Assembly (NCBI RefSeq): GCF_000725485.1 | Contig: NZ_JOAG01000012.1 | Location: 276,413-340,412 of the forward strand | Reading direction: 5' to 3' | DNA from: Nonomuraea candida | GTDB lineage: Bacteria; Actinomycetota; Actinomycetes; Streptosporangiales; Streptosporangiaceae | Length of the DNA: 64,000 nucleotides | Shown here: piece by piece, positions 53,733-63,276 of the stretch | Position numbering within the stretch: the stretch's first letter is position 1 | How the letters are laid out: each line of letters opens with the position of its first letter | Notes under the pieces: model-generated | The model's database searches: none | Told to the model about the DNA's origin: nothing | What the model saw: the letters and a program-made list of their open reading frames with translations, nothing else | Translations under genes and position numbers: made by a program

Positions 53733-55368
53733 AGTCGCGGTCCCAGGCGTACGGGTCGACGTAGATGACGTGGCCGCCGCGATCGTCGGACTCGTCCACG
53801 ATGTCCCGGCGCGGCGGCCGGGGCGCCGCCTGCTCCGGCTCCCGCAGGCGCGGACGGGCCTGGGCCAGCGTCTCGGCCTCGGCGGAGGCGTGCTCGTCCT
53901 GCCAGTCGTCCCTGATGACCGGGATCTCCTGGGTGTCGGCCTCGGTGGCGTCCATCCAGTGGCCGGGCAGCGGGCGCACCTCCGACTCGGCCAGGCCGAC
54001 CTTGCTGGCCGCCTTGGCCAGCGCGGCGCCGGCCTTGCGCACGGGTGCCGCGGCCTTGTCGAGCGGGGTCCTGGCGCGCTTGTTGAGCAGCAGCAGGTTC
54101 GTCACGCCCGCGGAGATGCCCGCGGCCACGCCGACCTCCAGCGCCACCGACAGCGCCACCTCCCAGGGCGAGGGGCCGACCGTGGCCAGCCGGCCGCCGC
54201 CCATCGGCCCGCCGGACAGCGCCGCCAGCACCCCGGCCACCAGGCCCGTCGACACCCCGGTCAGGAACCCCCACAGCGGCGCCGCCTCATAGGAGGGCGA
54301 CGGCGAGATCCTGGCCACCATCACGCCGGCCACGGCCCCGGCCGCGAACGGCAGCGCGATCACCGCCATCATCCACGCCGGCACCGGCCCGCTCTCCGGC
54401 AGCGCGCCCAGCAGCGGCAGGCTGGGCACGGTGCCGAGCTGCACGCCCGTGGGCGCGACCAGGGTGTCGGCGCCGATCGCGAACCCGGGGCCGGAGATGT
54501 AGGAGAAGGCCCAGACGACGGCGTTGGGCAGGTAGAGGAGCTGGAGCAGCACCAGCAGCACGCCGCCCACGAACCCGGGCGCGAGCACCTCGGACAGCTC
54601 TCTGACCTGCTCGAAGTTGAGCACGACGGCGAGCGCCACCAGCGCCAGCCCGGCCACGACCAGCACCGCCGTCGCGACCGCGGTGCCCACCGTCAGGGCG
54701 CGCACCCGCTCGGGCAGCAGCCGCAGCATCACCCGCCAGGGCCCGATCATGCGCGCCGTGGCCAGCGAGCCCGCCAGGAACGCCAGCACGAAGTGGCTCA
54801 GCAGCGCCTCGCCGATGAACGGCTGGGTGACGTCGTTGCTCGCCACGAGCGCGATCAGGCCCGCGAGCAGCGCGTACGGGGCCGCCAGCGACACCCCCGC
54901 CTGCGCCACCAGCACGAGCTGGGCCCGGCGGCGGGCCCCGGCCTGCTCCCTGGGGCTGTTCTTGGGCAGCCGGGCGGGCAGCCGCAGCCGCAGGTCGGCG
55001 TCGCGGGCCATCCACCGGCCGGCCCGGTAGAGCAGGATGGCGGGCAGGATCATCAGCCCGAGCGGCAGCAGGCCGACGCGCCCGCCGGGGATGGCGAAGC
55101 CGGCGTGGTGGGCGGCCAGCCAGAGCTGCGCCGCCGTGCGGAAGACGCCCGGCAGCCCGGCGCCCAGCGCGCCCCGCGGGGCGGCGATCCAGCCGACCAG
55201 GGTGAGCGTGGTGAGCGCGGCCAGCCCGACGCCGAGCGTGAGCGCGGCCGCCAGCATCCCCGACACGGGCAGTGGCCGCCTGGAGTCGTCGTCGTCGCTC
55301 GAGACCCCGGGGAGCTTGCCGAGCACCGATCGGGGGGCGGTGCGCAACTGGTCGAGAATCGCCGTCAC
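53731..55368 (-). CDS. perM: PerM-type cell division membrane protein (DUF6350)
   Basis: A 545-aa polytopic membrane protein, about 10-12 helices from residue 40 to 440, then a charged cytoplasmic tail rich in Glu/Pro/Arg. Family by sequence character and by its place next to purN-purH and sucCD, as Rv0955 (PerM) in mycobacteria, which supports FtsB and cell division during infection-like stress. The GTG at 55368 gives MTAILDQLRTAPRSVLGKL; longer upstream reading would include repeat-encoded sequence. RBS is weak. Confidence 0.83.
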   Translation of the reverse strand: MTAILDQLRTAPRSVLGKLPGVSSDDDDSRRPLPVSGMLAAALTLGVGLAALTTLTLVGWIAAPRGALGAGLPGVFRTAAQLWLAAHHAGFAIPGGRVGLLPLGLMILPAILLYRAGRWMARDADLRLRLPARLPKNSPREQAGARRRAQLVLVAQAGVSLAAPYALLAGLIALVASNDVTQPFIGEALLSHFVLAFLAGSLATARMIGPWRVMLRLLPERVRALTVGTAVATAVLVVAGLALVALAVVLNFEQVRELSEVLAPGFVGGVLLVLLQLLYLPNAVVWAFSYISGPGFAIGADTLVAPTGVQLGTVPSLPLLGALPESGPVPAWMMAVIALPFAAGAVAGVMVARISPSPSYEAAPLWGFLTGVSTGLVAGVLAALSGGPMGGGRLATVGPSPWEVALSVALEVGVAAGISAGVTNLLLLNKRARTPLDKAAAPVRKAGAALAKAASKVGLAESEVRPLPGHWMDATEADTQEIPVIRDDWQDEHASAEAETLAQARPRLREPEQAAPRPPRRDIVDESDDRGGHVIYVDPYAWDRD

Positions 55369-55447
55369 AGTAGGCGATTTTCTCAATCTTTCCCAACCAA
55401 AGCTTGGTTGACGCGCCGGGATCGCCCGTCCATCTGTTACGGCTTCG

Positions 55448-55620
55448 GAGCCCCGCCCCATCCCGCCGCCCGGCTGCCGCGGCTTCGCGCCCCATCCCGC
55501 CGCGCGGCTGCCGCGGCTTCGCGCCCCATCCCGCCGCGCGGCTGCCGCGGCTTCGCGCCCCATGTCACCGCGCGGCTGCCGCGGCTTCACGTGCCACCCC
55601 ACCGCGGCTGCCGCGGCCTT
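55448..55620. repeat. 34-bp tandem repeat upstream of perM
   Basis: About five copies, two of them identical, with units starting near 55447, 55481, 55515, 55549 and 55582, core GCGGCTGCCGCGGCTTCGCG. They occupy the space between sucD and perM; no gene is seen in 55369-55640. Any perM promoter must lie within or downstream of this array. Confidence 0.85.
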
Positions 55621-55643
55621 CACGAACCGCCCCGGGCATGCGA

Positions 55644-55675
55644 AGGCCCCGCGCGGAACGTGCCGCGCGGGGCCT
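55644..55675 (-). terminator. Terminator of sucCD
   Basis: Perfect 13-bp stem AGGCCCCGCGCGG/CCGCGCGGGGCCT with loop AACGTG, 15 bases after the sucD stop. Confidence 0.85.
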
Positions 55676-55690
55676 GCGAAAGGAGCCCGC

Positions 55691-56566
55691 TCAGCGGGAC
55701 TGCATGATCTCGCGCATCAGGCGGGCGGTCTCGGAGGGGGTCTTGCCGACGCGTACGCCGACCTTCTCCAGGGCCTCCTTCTTGGCCTGGGCGGTGCCGG
55801 CCGAGCCGGACACGATGGCGCCCGCGTGGCCCATCGTCTTGCCCTCGGGCGCGGTGAAGCCCGCCACGTAGGCCACGACGGGCTTGGTGACGTGCTGCTC
55901 GATGTAGGCCGCGGCCCGCTCCTCGGCGTCGCCGCCGATCTCGCCGATCATCACGATCGCGTCGGTGCCCGGGTCTTCCTGGAAGGCCTGGAGGGCGTCG
56001 ATGTGCGTGGTGCCGATGACGGGGTCGCCGCCGATGCCCACGGCGGTCGAGAAGCCGAAGTCACGCAGCTCGTACATGAGCTGGTAGGTGAGCGTGCCGG
56101 ACTTCGAGACCAGGCCGATGCGGCCGGCCGTGGTGATGTCGGCGGGGATGATGCCGGCGTTGGAGGCGCCGGGAGAGGCGATGCCGGGGCAGTTGGGGCC
56201 GATGATGCGGGTCTTGTTGCCCTTGGCCACCGCGTAGGCCCAGAACTCCGTCGAGTCGTGGACCGGCACGCCCTCGGTGATCACGACGCAGAGCGGGATC
56301 TCGGCGTCGATGGCCTCCTTGACGGCGTCCTTGGTGAACTTCGGCGGCACGAACACCACCGACACGTCGGCGCCGGTGGCCTCCATCGCCTCCTGGACCG
56401 TCCCGAACACGGGCAGGCCCTCGTGCGTGGTGCCGGCCTTGCGGGCGTTGACGCCGCCGACGACCTTGGCGCCGGAGGCGAGCATGCGGCGGGTGTGCTT
56501 GGTGCCCTCACCGCCGGTCATGCCCTGAACGATGATCTTGCTGTTCTCAGTCAACCAGATGGCCAT
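55691..56566 (-). CDS. sucD: Succinyl-CoA synthetase alpha subunit
   Basis: Substrate-level phosphorylation step of the TCA cycle; alpha subunit, 291 aa. CoA-binding [12 protein letters not shown] near residue 13, [10 protein letters not shown], and the active-site phospho-His region [17 protein letters not shown] near residue 250 are present. It follows sucC by 3 bases and ends before a strong terminator. Confidence 0.97.
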   Translation of the reverse strand: MAIWLTENSKIIVQGMTGGEGTKHTRRMLASGAKVVGGVNARKAGTTHEGLPVFGTVQEAMEATGADVSVVFVPPKFTKDAVKEAIDAEIPLCVVITEGVPVHDSTEFWAYAVAKGNKTRIIGPNCPGIASPGASNAGIIPADITTAGRIGLVSKSGTLTYQLMYELRDFGFSTAVGIGGDPVIGTTHIDALQAFQEDPGTDAIVMIGEIGGDAEERAAAYIEQHVTKPVVAYVAGFTAPEGKTMGHAGAIVSGSAGTAQAKKEALEKVGVRVGKTPSETARLMREIMQSR

Positions 56567-56569
56567 GGG

Positions 56570-57751
56570 TCACGCACCTACCGCAGCGAGCTCGGCGGCG
56601 CGCTTGGCCGCTTCGTCCATCGTGTCAACCAGCTCGACCCGCGGGAGCGCGGCGTCGGCCAGGATCTGCCGCCCGAGCTGGGCGTTGTTGCCGTCGAGGC
56701 GGACCACCAGCGGGTGGGTCACGGCCTCGCCGCGGCTCTCCAGCAGCTTGAACGCCGAGACGATGCCGTTGGCGACGGCGTCGCAGGCGGTGATGCCGCC
56801 GAAGACGTTCACGAAGATCGACTTGACGCTCGGGTCGGAGAGGATGATCTCCAGGCCCGCGGCCATGACCTCGGCCGAGGCGCCGCCGCCGATGTCGAGG
56901 AAGTTGGCGGGCGACGGCTTGCCGGGGAACGCCTCGCCGGCGTAGGCCACCACGTCGAGGGTGGACATGACCAGGCCCGCGCCGTTGCCGATGATGCCGA
57001 CGTTGCCGTCGAGCTTGACGTAGTTGAGGTCCTTCTCCTTGGCCTTGGCCTCGAGCGGGTCCTCGGCCGCCTTGTCGGCCAGCGCCTCGTGGTCGGCCTG
57101 GCGGAAGGCCGCGTTGTCGTCGAGGGTGACCTTGCCGTCGAGGGCCTTCACCTGGCCGTCCGCGGCCAGGATCATGGGGTTGACCTCGACCAGCGAGGCG
57201 TCCTCGTCGACGAAGCAGCACCAGAGCTTCTCGATCAGCTCGGCGGCGCCGTCGAGCGCCTTCTCCGGCAGGCCGCCGGCGACCGCGATCTCGCGGGCCT
57301 TGGCCCGGTCGACGCCCGTCAGCGCCGAGACCGGCACCTTGGCGACCTTGTCGGGCGAGGTGTGGGCGACCTCTTCGATGTCCATGCCGCCGGAGGCGGA
57401 GCAGATGGCGAGGAAGGTGCGGTTGGCGCGGTCGAGCAGGAAGGAGAAGTAGTATTCCTCCGCGATCGCGCTGGCCTCTTCGACGAGCACCTTGTGGACC
57501 GTGTGGCCCTTGATGTCCATGCCGAGGATGGCCTCGGCCTTGGCGACGGCGTCCGCGGCGTCGTCGGCCACCTTCACGCCGCCGGCCTTGCCGCGGCCGC
57601 CGGTCTTGACCTGGGCCTTGACGACAACGCGGCCGGTCAGCTCCGTGGCGGCCGACCGCACCTCCTCCACCGTGTGGGCGACGATGCCGCGTGGCACCGG
57701 GATGCCGTAGTCGGCGAAGAGCTCCTTCGCCTGATGTTCGAACAGGTCCAC
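56570..57751 (-). CDS. sucC: Succinyl-CoA synthetase beta subunit
   Basis: ATP-grasp beta subunit, 393 aa. It opens [20 protein letters not shown]; the nucleotide-binding [17 protein letters not shown] is near residue 45. The metal site is in EVNPMILA, and [18 protein letters not shown] lies near 310. Start ATG at 57751. Cotranscribed with sucD. The upstream region contains a perfect palindrome. Confidence 0.97.
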   Translation of the reverse strand: MDLFEHQAKELFADYGIPVPRGIVAHTVEEVRSAATELTGRVVVKAQVKTGGRGKAGGVKVADDAADAVAKAEAILGMDIKGHTVHKVLVEEASAIAEEYYFSFLLDRANRTFLAICSASGGMDIEEVAHTSPDKVAKVPVSALTGVDRAKAREIAVAGGLPEKALDGAAELIEKLWCCFVDEDASLVEVNPMILAADGQVKALDGKVTLDDNAAFRQADHEALADKAAEDPLEAKAKEKDLNYVKLDGNVGIIGNGAGLVMSTLDVVAYAGEAFPGKPSPANFLDIGGGASAEVMAAGLEIILSDPSVKSIFVNVFGGITACDAVANGIVSAFKLLESRGEAVTHPLVVRLDGNNAQLGRQILADAALPRVELVDTMDEAAKRAAELAAVGA

Positions 57752-58105
57752 GAGGGTCCGTCCTTGCTTATCCGACTGATGTTCGAAGGCCCGGGCAACT
57801 GCGCTGACGGTCGGGTCCGCTTCGCCGTTCGTTGGCTTCGTACCTCGCTGCTCTCACGGCAGAGCTCCTACGCTCAGGGGTGCGTGCCGGGCGTTTCCGC
57901 CAGTGAAGCCTAGCCCGAAGCTTGACCTGCCCAGGTCATCGGGTCGCGGTTCTGCCGCTATGTGACGGTGATCTCACTTCCCGGGCGGCGCCACCCTGCA
58001 CCGAATTTGCACCGATTAGTCGCCGTACGACCCGCCACTCGATATATGGTCGTGATCTTCGAATGGCAGGCTTGCTCCCCGCTCTCGCAAAGCCGAAGGA
58101 AAGCA
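57752..58105. promoter_or_regulatory. Divergent promoter region of sucC with palindrome 57923-57938
   Basis: 354 bases without a gene. TGACCT-GCCC-AGGTCA (57923-57938) is a perfect 16-base palindrome overlapping a TTGACC that could be a -35 for the plus-strand gene. It may bind a repressor for one or both directions. Composition becomes more AT-rich between 58010 and 58100. Confidence 0.45.
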
Positions 58106-58906
58106 ATGATGCGAATTCTCGCCGGCCTGGCGCTGGCGTCGTCGGCCGCACTCGTGGCCGCCGCGCCGGCACAGGCCGCGCCCGTGGACCCGGCGAAGGC
58201 GCTGAAGAAGCAGTACGCCGCCGGTCACGGGGTCCGCGTGTCGGAGACGTCCCGTATGGTGACGGACGGGACGACCACTCTGGTCACGACGACGACCGGC
58301 GAATTCGGCTTCGGTGACGGCGGGGTCGTCGCCGCGGATCTACGCACCCGGACGAAAGGCGCGGCGGTCCCGTCGGCGCCGAACCGGGCGATCACGGTGG
58401 GCGGGCACGTCTACGCGCAGGGTGAATTGTTCGGCGCGGAATTGCCCGAGGGCAAGAAGTGGGTGCGCTACCCGAGCGAGTCGGGCGCGCGCACCGGCGA
58501 CCAGCCGTTCGACGTCTTCCGGCCCGAGGTGCTGAAGACGCTCGTCGCGAAGGCCGGGAGTTTCAGGGGCGGGACATACCGGGGGTCGCTCACGTTCAAG
58601 GAACTCGGCCGGATCTACGGCGAGAAGATCGACCCGCGACTGGGCTCTGTGCGCATCGGTTACGCGCTGGGCGTGAACTCCAAGGGCCTGGTCACAGGGA
58701 TCCGCAGTGAATACCTGATGGACTTCGGCGTGCTCGGAAAGACCACCTCCACGGTGGAGACCCGTTTCTCGGGCTGGGGCGCCAAGATCAAGGTCGTCGC
58801 GCCGCCCGCCGACGAGGTGGTCGATTACGACGAGCTCGGGCCGGACACTTCGGTCCCACAGGAGATTCCGAACAATTCTCTTAACTCGCTCGGCAGACTC
58901 CAGTAG
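58106..58906 (+). CDS. Secreted LolA/LppX-like protein, first paralogue
   Basis: An exported protein of about 266 aa with a Sec signal (MRILAGLALASSAALVAA, cleavage at AQA). No lipobox, so secreted rather than lipid-anchored. The mature part is beta-rich, with a late block VETRFSGWGAKIKVVAPP. This matches the LolA-like/LppX-LprG fold used to carry lipids or lipoproteins in the cell envelope. Two ATGs (58106, 58109) follow AAGGAAAG; either works. The next gene is a paralogue. Confidence 0.72.
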   Translation: MMRILAGLALASSAALVAAAPAQAAPVDPAKALKKQYAAGHGVRVSETSRMVTDGTTTLVTTTTGEFGFGDGGVVAADLRTRTKGAAVPSAPNRAITVGGHVYAQGELFGAELPEGKKWVRYPSESGARTGDQPFDVFRPEVLKTLVAKAGSFRGGTYRGSLTFKELGRIYGEKIDPRLGSVRIGYALGVNSKGLVTGIRSEYLMDFGVLGKTTSTVETRFSGWGAKIKVVAPPADEVVDYDELGPDTSVPQEIPNNSLNSLGRLQ

Positions 58907-58989
58907 TCTGCGACGACCCCCCGAGCCGCCCCACGGCTCACTTTGGGCCCTGGGACATCAATACTCCCCTCAATAACTAAGGAATGCGC

Positions 58990-59853
58990 ATGAAGCGAAT
59001 CCTGACGGGCGTGGCATTAACGGCGACCGCCGCTCTGGTGACCGCCACGCCGGCGCTGGCCGCGGCCCCCAAGAGCCCGGTGGCCGCCGTCAAGAAGCAG
59101 CTCGCCCCCGGCAAGGGCGTGACGTTCACCGAGAGCACCAAGGTCGAGATGGGCGGCCAGCGCGAGATCGTGATCCGGCGCTCGGGCAGCCTGCTGTTCA
59201 AGAAGTCGGGCATCGCGGCCTCCGACGTCACCGGCAAGTTCAACCTCCCGGCGGAGCTGGGCGAGCTGGCCGAGGAGGAGGGCGGCGAGTTCATCAAGGC
59301 CATGGCCACGCCGGAGCGCACGATCAAGATCGGCAACACGGCCTACCTGTCCGGCGGCCTCTGGTCGACCTTCCTGCCGGAGGGCGAGACCTGGTTCAAG
59401 GCCCCCAACGGCCCGAACGGCGGCGTCACCGGCGTGTACGGCCAGCCGCTCAACGTGGCCGAGCCCGCCACCCTCAAGACCCTGTTCAAGAGCGCCAAGG
59501 CGACCCGCGGCGGCTACACCGGCAAGGTCAAGCTGGGCGACGTCTGGAAGACCTCTTCCTGGCTGCGCTCCTCCTGGCTGAGCAAGCCGTCCGCCAAGGC
59601 CGCGAAGGCCACGATCTCGTGGAAGCTCGAGGTGAACGCGGCGGGCCTGCCCACGCGCCTCGTCTCGACGTTCCCCGGGTCCGTCATCGGCAACAAGGGC
59701 TCCGTGAGCGTGGACACCCGGTACTCCGGCTGGGGCAGCATCATGTCGATCAAGGCGCCGACCGAGGGCGTCGCGACCGAGTTCGAGAACGGTGAGGACG
59801 AGATCTCCGAGCTCGAAGAGCTGAACGTGCCGCTGGGCCGGCTCGCCGGCTGA
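58990..59853 (+). CDS. Secreted LolA/LppX-like protein, second paralogue
   Basis: A 287-aa exported protein with signal MKRILTGVALTATAALVTA and cleavage near ALA. It shares with its neighbour the order of signal peptide, Lys-rich start, middle TLKTLFKSAKATRGGYTG block and final VDTRYSGWGSIMSIKAP. A two-gene tandem duplication is the likely origin. Start ATG at 58990 lies seven bases after AAGGA. Ends acidic (EELNVPLGRLAG). It lacks a lipobox. Lipid-carrier function is inference from the fold. Confidence 0.72.
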   Translation: MKRILTGVALTATAALVTATPALAAAPKSPVAAVKKQLAPGKGVTFTESTKVEMGGQREIVIRRSGSLLFKKSGIAASDVTGKFNLPAELGELAEEEGGEFIKAMATPERTIKIGNTAYLSGGLWSTFLPEGETWFKAPNGPNGGVTGVYGQPLNVAEPATLKTLFKSAKATRGGYTGKVKLGDVWKTSSWLRSSWLSKPSAKAAKATISWKLEVNAAGLPTRLVSTFPGSVIGNKGSVSVDTRYSGWGSIMSIKAPTEGVATEFENGEDEISELEELNVPLGRLAG

Positions 59854-59893
59854 ACCGGCCGCACAGGCTGAACCGGCCGTAAAGGCCGGGTCG

Positions 59894-59924
59894 GGCCCTC
59901 TCCTGCGAACGGCGGGAGAGGGCC
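59894..59924 (+). terminator. Terminator after the secreted-protein pair
   Basis: 10-bp stem GGCCCTCTCC/GGAGAGGGCC with an 11-base loop, followed by the pyrimidine tail TTCCTCTT. It also separates the convergent galE paralogue. Confidence 0.8.
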
Positions 59925-59955
59925 TTCCTCTTGGGCACACCTCGTCCGACGGCGG

Positions 59956-60933
59956 TCAGGCGAGCCGGGTGTCGCGGAGTCTCGCCCATTCGAGGGAGTG
60001 CCTGATGCCCTCCTCCACCGAATAGCGGGCCTGCCAGTCCAGCAGGCGGCGGGCCCGGTCGCTGCGGGTGTAGGCGCCCGCCACGTCGCCGGGCCGGGCC
60101 GGCGCCTCGACGACCTCGATCGGCCGGTCCACCACGCGGTTGAACGCCTCCGCCAGCTCGCGGACCGTGGTGCCCCGGCCCGTGCCGAGGTTGATCACGC
60201 TGGTCCCCAGCTCGTCGAAGCGCCGCAGCGCGGCCACGTGGGCGGTGGCCAGGTCCCAGACGTGGACGTAGTCGCGGATGCCGGTGCCGTCGCTCGTGGG
60301 GTAGTCGGTGCCGGTGATCCGGAACGGGACGCCGTCTTCGTACGCCTCGATCATCTTGCCCAGGGCGTGGCTGGGACGGCGGAGCTGCAGCCCCGTGCGC
60401 ATCCGCGGGTCGGCCCCGATCGGGTTGAAGTAGCGCAGCGAGAGGATCTCGATGGGCCGGGCGGCGGCGATGTCGGCGAACATGCCCTCGCAGACGGCCT
60501 TCGTCCGCGCGTACGGGCTCTGGGGGTCGAGCGGGGACTCCTCGGTCACCGTGTGGTCCTCGCCGGCGCGGTAGATCGACGCCGAGGAGCTGAAGATCAT
60601 CCGGGTGCGGCCGTTGCGCAGCAGGTGGTCGACGAACTCCAGGCTCTTGGCGACGTTGGCCCGGTAGTAGCCGACGGGGTCGGCCACGGAGTCGGGCACC
60701 ACGATGAGCGCCGCACAGTGGACGACGGCCTCGATGCCGGGATTTTCGGCGAAGATCTTGTCGATCAGCGGGCCGTCGCTGATGTCGCCCTCGTAGAAGA
60801 CCCGCCCCTCGGTGAACTCCCGCCGCCCCGTCACCAGGCTGTCCAGAATCACGGGGTCGATGCCGGCGTCCAGGCAGGCCGATGCGACCGTGCTCCCGAT
60901 GTATCCCGCCCCGCCGGTGATCAAAACGCGCAT
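59956..60933 (-). CDS. galE: UDP-glucose 4-epimerase (second copy)
   Basis: A 325-aa SDR epimerase. GGAGYIGST at 7-15, SSSASIYRAG and SPYARTK form the catalytic region, and GTDYPTSDGTGIRDYVHV is the substrate signature. It differs from the copy at 24467: Ser-Ile-Tyr replaces Ala-Thr-Tyr, and the C-terminal half diverges. The paralogues may supply different nucleotide-sugar pools. Start ATG at 60933. Confidence 0.9.
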   Translation of the reverse strand: MRVLITGGAGYIGSTVASACLDAGIDPVILDSLVTGRREFTEGRVFYEGDISDGPLIDKIFAENPGIEAVVHCAALIVVPDSVADPVGYYRANVAKSLEFVDHLLRNGRTRMIFSSSASIYRAGEDHTVTEESPLDPQSPYARTKAVCEGMFADIAAARPIEILSLRYFNPIGADPRMRTGLQLRRPSHALGKMIEAYEDGVPFRITGTDYPTSDGTGIRDYVHVWDLATAHVAALRRFDELGTSVINLGTGRGTTVRELAEAFNRVVDRPIEVVEAPARPGDVAGAYTRSDRARRLLDWQARYSVEEGIRHSLEWARLRDTRLA

Positions 60934-60975
60934 CCCTGCACCCTAGCCAGCCGGGACGGCCCGCGTCGGCCTCCT

Positions 60976-61004
60976 TGTGGATGACCTGGCGTCCCTGTGG
61001 ACAA
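60976..61004. promoter_or_regulatory. DnaA-box-like pair upstream of the GCS2 ligase
   Basis: TGTGGACAA (60996-61004) is the exact complement of TTGTCCACA, the actinobacterial DnaA-box consensus. TGTGGATGA (60976-60984) matches 8 of 9. Same orientation, 20 bases apart, between divergent galE and the ligase gene. Confidence 0.5.
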
Positions 61005-61033
61005 GGACGGGGACCGGCCGTCTCACGCTCTGA

Positions 61034-61100
61034 CCCGGTTCACGCCGCGGCCCGGTTCATGGCTTGGCCCGGTTCATGGCTTGGCCCGGTTCGTGTTCTG
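61034..61100. repeat. 17-bp tandem repeat, about four units
   Basis: CCCGGTTCATGGCTTGG at 61051 and 61068, with partial copies at 61034 and 61085. Directly upstream of the GCS2-type ligase, between the DnaA-like sites and its start. Confidence 0.8.
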
Positions 61101-61151
61101 GTCTGGTCCGTGCTCTGGCCTAGTCGGCTTCGCCGTGCGACATTTCCTGAT

Positions 61152-62633
61152 ATGGGCAGGGACGTGCCAGTCGTCGTGTTCAGCAGGGACGACCGCCGGA
61201 AATACCGGGAGAAGGTACACCGATGCCTTGATGTCTTCGCCCAGATGTTGCGTGAATCCCGGTTCGAATTCGAGCACCCGCTCGCCGGCCTGGAGATCGA
61301 GCTCAACATCGTCGACGCGCGCGGCGAGGCCGCCATGCGCAACGCCCAGGTGCTCGCCGCGATCGCGCAGCCGGACTGGGCGACGGAACTGGGCCAGTTC
61401 AACGTCGAGATCAACATCGCGCCGCAGGACCTGGCGGGCGACGGGGCGCTCCGGCTGGAGAACGACGTCAGGGCCCGGCTCAACCACGCCGAGGAACGCG
61501 CCCGCTCACAGGACGGTCACCTGGTCCTCGTCGGCATCCTGCCCACGCTGCGGGAGCAGGACATCGGCGAGGGCGCGCTCTCCGCGAACCCCCGCTACCG
61601 GCTGCTCAACGAGCAGATCTTCGCGGCCCGCGGCGAGGACCTGCACCTGTCCATCGAGGGCGTCGAGCACCTCGACACCCACGCCGACAGCATCACCCCC
61701 GAGGCGGCCTGCACCAGCGTGCAGCTCCACCTCCAGGTCAGCCCCGACACCTTCGCCGCCCACTGGAACGCGGCCCAGACCATCGCCGGCGCCCAGGTCG
61801 CGGTGGCCGCCAATTCGCCGTACCTGTTCGGCAGGGAGCTGCACAGGGAGACCAGGATCGCTCTGTTCGAGCAGGCGACGGACACCCGGCCGGCGGAGCT
61901 GAAGGCGCAGGGCGTACGGCCGCGGGTGTGGTTCGGCGAGCGGTGGATCACGAGCGTGTTCGACCTGTTCGAGGAGAACGTCAGCTACTACCCCGCCCTG
62001 CTGCCCCTCTGCGAGGACGAGGACCCGCGTGCCGAGCTCGAACAGGGCCGCATCCCCCAGCTCCACGAGCTGACCCTGCACAACGGCACGATCTACCGGT
62101 GGAACCGCCCGGTGTACGCGGTCGTGGACGGGGTGCCGCACCTGCGCGTGGAGAACCGCGTGCTGCCCGCCGGGCCCTCGGTCGCCGACGTCGCGGCCAA
62201 CGCCGCGTTCTACTACGGGCTGATGCGCGTGCTGCCGTACGACGAGCGGCCGGTCTGGAGCCGCATGTCGTTCAGCGCCGCCGCCGACAACCTCGCCGCC
62301 GCGGCCCGGCACGGGCTCGACGCGCGGCTGTACTGGCCGGGGATGGGCGAGGTGCCGGCGTCCGAGCTGATCCTGCGCCGGCTGCTGCCCATGGCGTACG
62401 AGGGCCTGGCCAGGTGGGGCGTGCACCGGCCCGTCGCCGACCGGCTGCTGTCCGTCATCGAGGGCCGCTGCCTGTCCGGCCGCACGGGGGCGGACTGGCA
62501 GGTGGCCCGGGTACGGGCGCAGTCCGGCGACACCGGCGACGCCGGCGACCGGCACGAGGCGCTGCGGGGGATGACGCTGGAGTACATCGAACGCATGCAC
62601 GCCAACGAGCCCGTGCACACGTGGGACATCTGA
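61152..62633 (+). CDS. Glutamate-cysteine ligase-like protein (GCS2 family)
   Basis: A 493-aa ATP-dependent carboxylate-amine ligase of the GCS2 superfamily. Metal-binding Glu pattern GLEIELNIVD is near residue 50, GQFNVEINIAPQ near 85, then HLSIEGVEHLDTHAD and a C-terminal NGTIYRWNRPVY region. Actinobacterial homologues are annotated as glutamate-cysteine ligase, but this class is diverse, and mycothiol rather than glutathione is the main thiol here, so the true product is uncertain. Start ATG at 61152 lacks a good RBS; GTG at 61164 is possible. Confidence 0.75.
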   Translation: MGRDVPVVVFSRDDRRKYREKVHRCLDVFAQMLRESRFEFEHPLAGLEIELNIVDARGEAAMRNAQVLAAIAQPDWATELGQFNVEINIAPQDLAGDGALRLENDVRARLNHAEERARSQDGHLVLVGILPTLREQDIGEGALSANPRYRLLNEQIFAARGEDLHLSIEGVEHLDTHADSITPEAACTSVQLHLQVSPDTFAAHWNAAQTIAGAQVAVAANSPYLFGRELHRETRIALFEQATDTRPAELKAQGVRPRVWFGERWITSVFDLFEENVSYYPALLPLCEDEDPRAELEQGRIPQLHELTLHNGTIYRWNRPVYAVVDGVPHLRVENRVLPAGPSVADVAANAAFYYGLMRVLPYDERPVWSRMSFSAAADNLAAAARHGLDARLYWPGMGEVPASELILRRLLPMAYEGLARWGVHRPVADRLLSVIEGRCLSGRTGADWQVARVRAQSGDTGDAGDRHEALRGMTLEYIERMHANEPVHTWDI

Positions 62634-62807
62634 CATTCCCCGAGCCGCCGGGGCGGTGCCCTCCCTACGAAGCAGACCCACCGAACCCCGCACCACCGCC
62701 ATGCCGGCAACCCTGACGAAGCGGGCTCCGATCGAACCGCCGGATGTACATGCGGCTCAACCCCCAGGATGATGTGGCCGATCATGACCTGGCTCTACCT
62801 TTGACCC

Positions 62808-63065
62808 ATGCCAATGGAGGAGATCGGCTGGCTGCGCCGGGGCGCATGCAGATCCAGCGACCCTGACCTCTTCTTCCCCCTCGCCCCCACCCCCTTGCAG
62901 GAGTCGCGCGCCAAGGCGGTCTGCGCGAGCTGCCAGGTGCTGGAGGAGTGCCGCTCCTACGCCTTACGAGCCGGGGAGGCGGACGGCATCTGGGGCGGTC
63001 TCACCCCCGACGAACGCCGCCGCACCCGCTTCCCCGAAGGCTGGCGCCGCCCGGCGGCCTCCTGA
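62808..63065 (+). CDS. WhiB-family iron-sulfur transcription regulator
   Basis: An 85-aa WhiB-like protein. Four cysteines are seen: Cys14 in RGACRSSDP, then CASCQ (39, 42) and Cys48 in LEECRSYAL. The tail has GIWGGLTPDERRR, the G(I/V)WGG turn typical of the family, and basic residues. Such proteins bind [4Fe-4S] and the sigma factor. Subclass cannot be named with confidence. ATG at 62808 (or 62814). Confidence 0.92.
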   Translation: MPMEEIGWLRRGACRSSDPDLFFPLAPTPLQESRAKAVCASCQVLEECRSYALRAGEADGIWGGLTPDERRRTRFPEGWRRPAAS

Positions 63066-63084
63066 CCCGCCACCCCCTGCCTGC

Positions 63085-63242
63085 CCGGCCCCCCGCATTG
63101 CCCGGCACCCCACAGTGCCCGGCACCCCGCAGTGCCCGGCACCGGCCGGCCCGACCCGCCGCGGCAACTCAGCGCCGTGCGGTGAGCGGTGGGCGGTGGA
63201 CGGTGGGCGGTGGACGGTGGACGGTGGGCGGTGGGCGGTGGG
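63085..63242. repeat. Two low-complexity repeat arrays after whiB
   Basis: First, about four copies of a 17-base unit like GCCCGGCACCCCGCAGT (63088-63150). Then a run of 7-base units GGTGGGC/GGTGGAC (63181-63242). No gene in 63066-63276. Confidence 0.7.
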
Positions 63243-63276
63243 GCCATGAGGGCCTGGCGCGACGTAGCCTGCAAGG

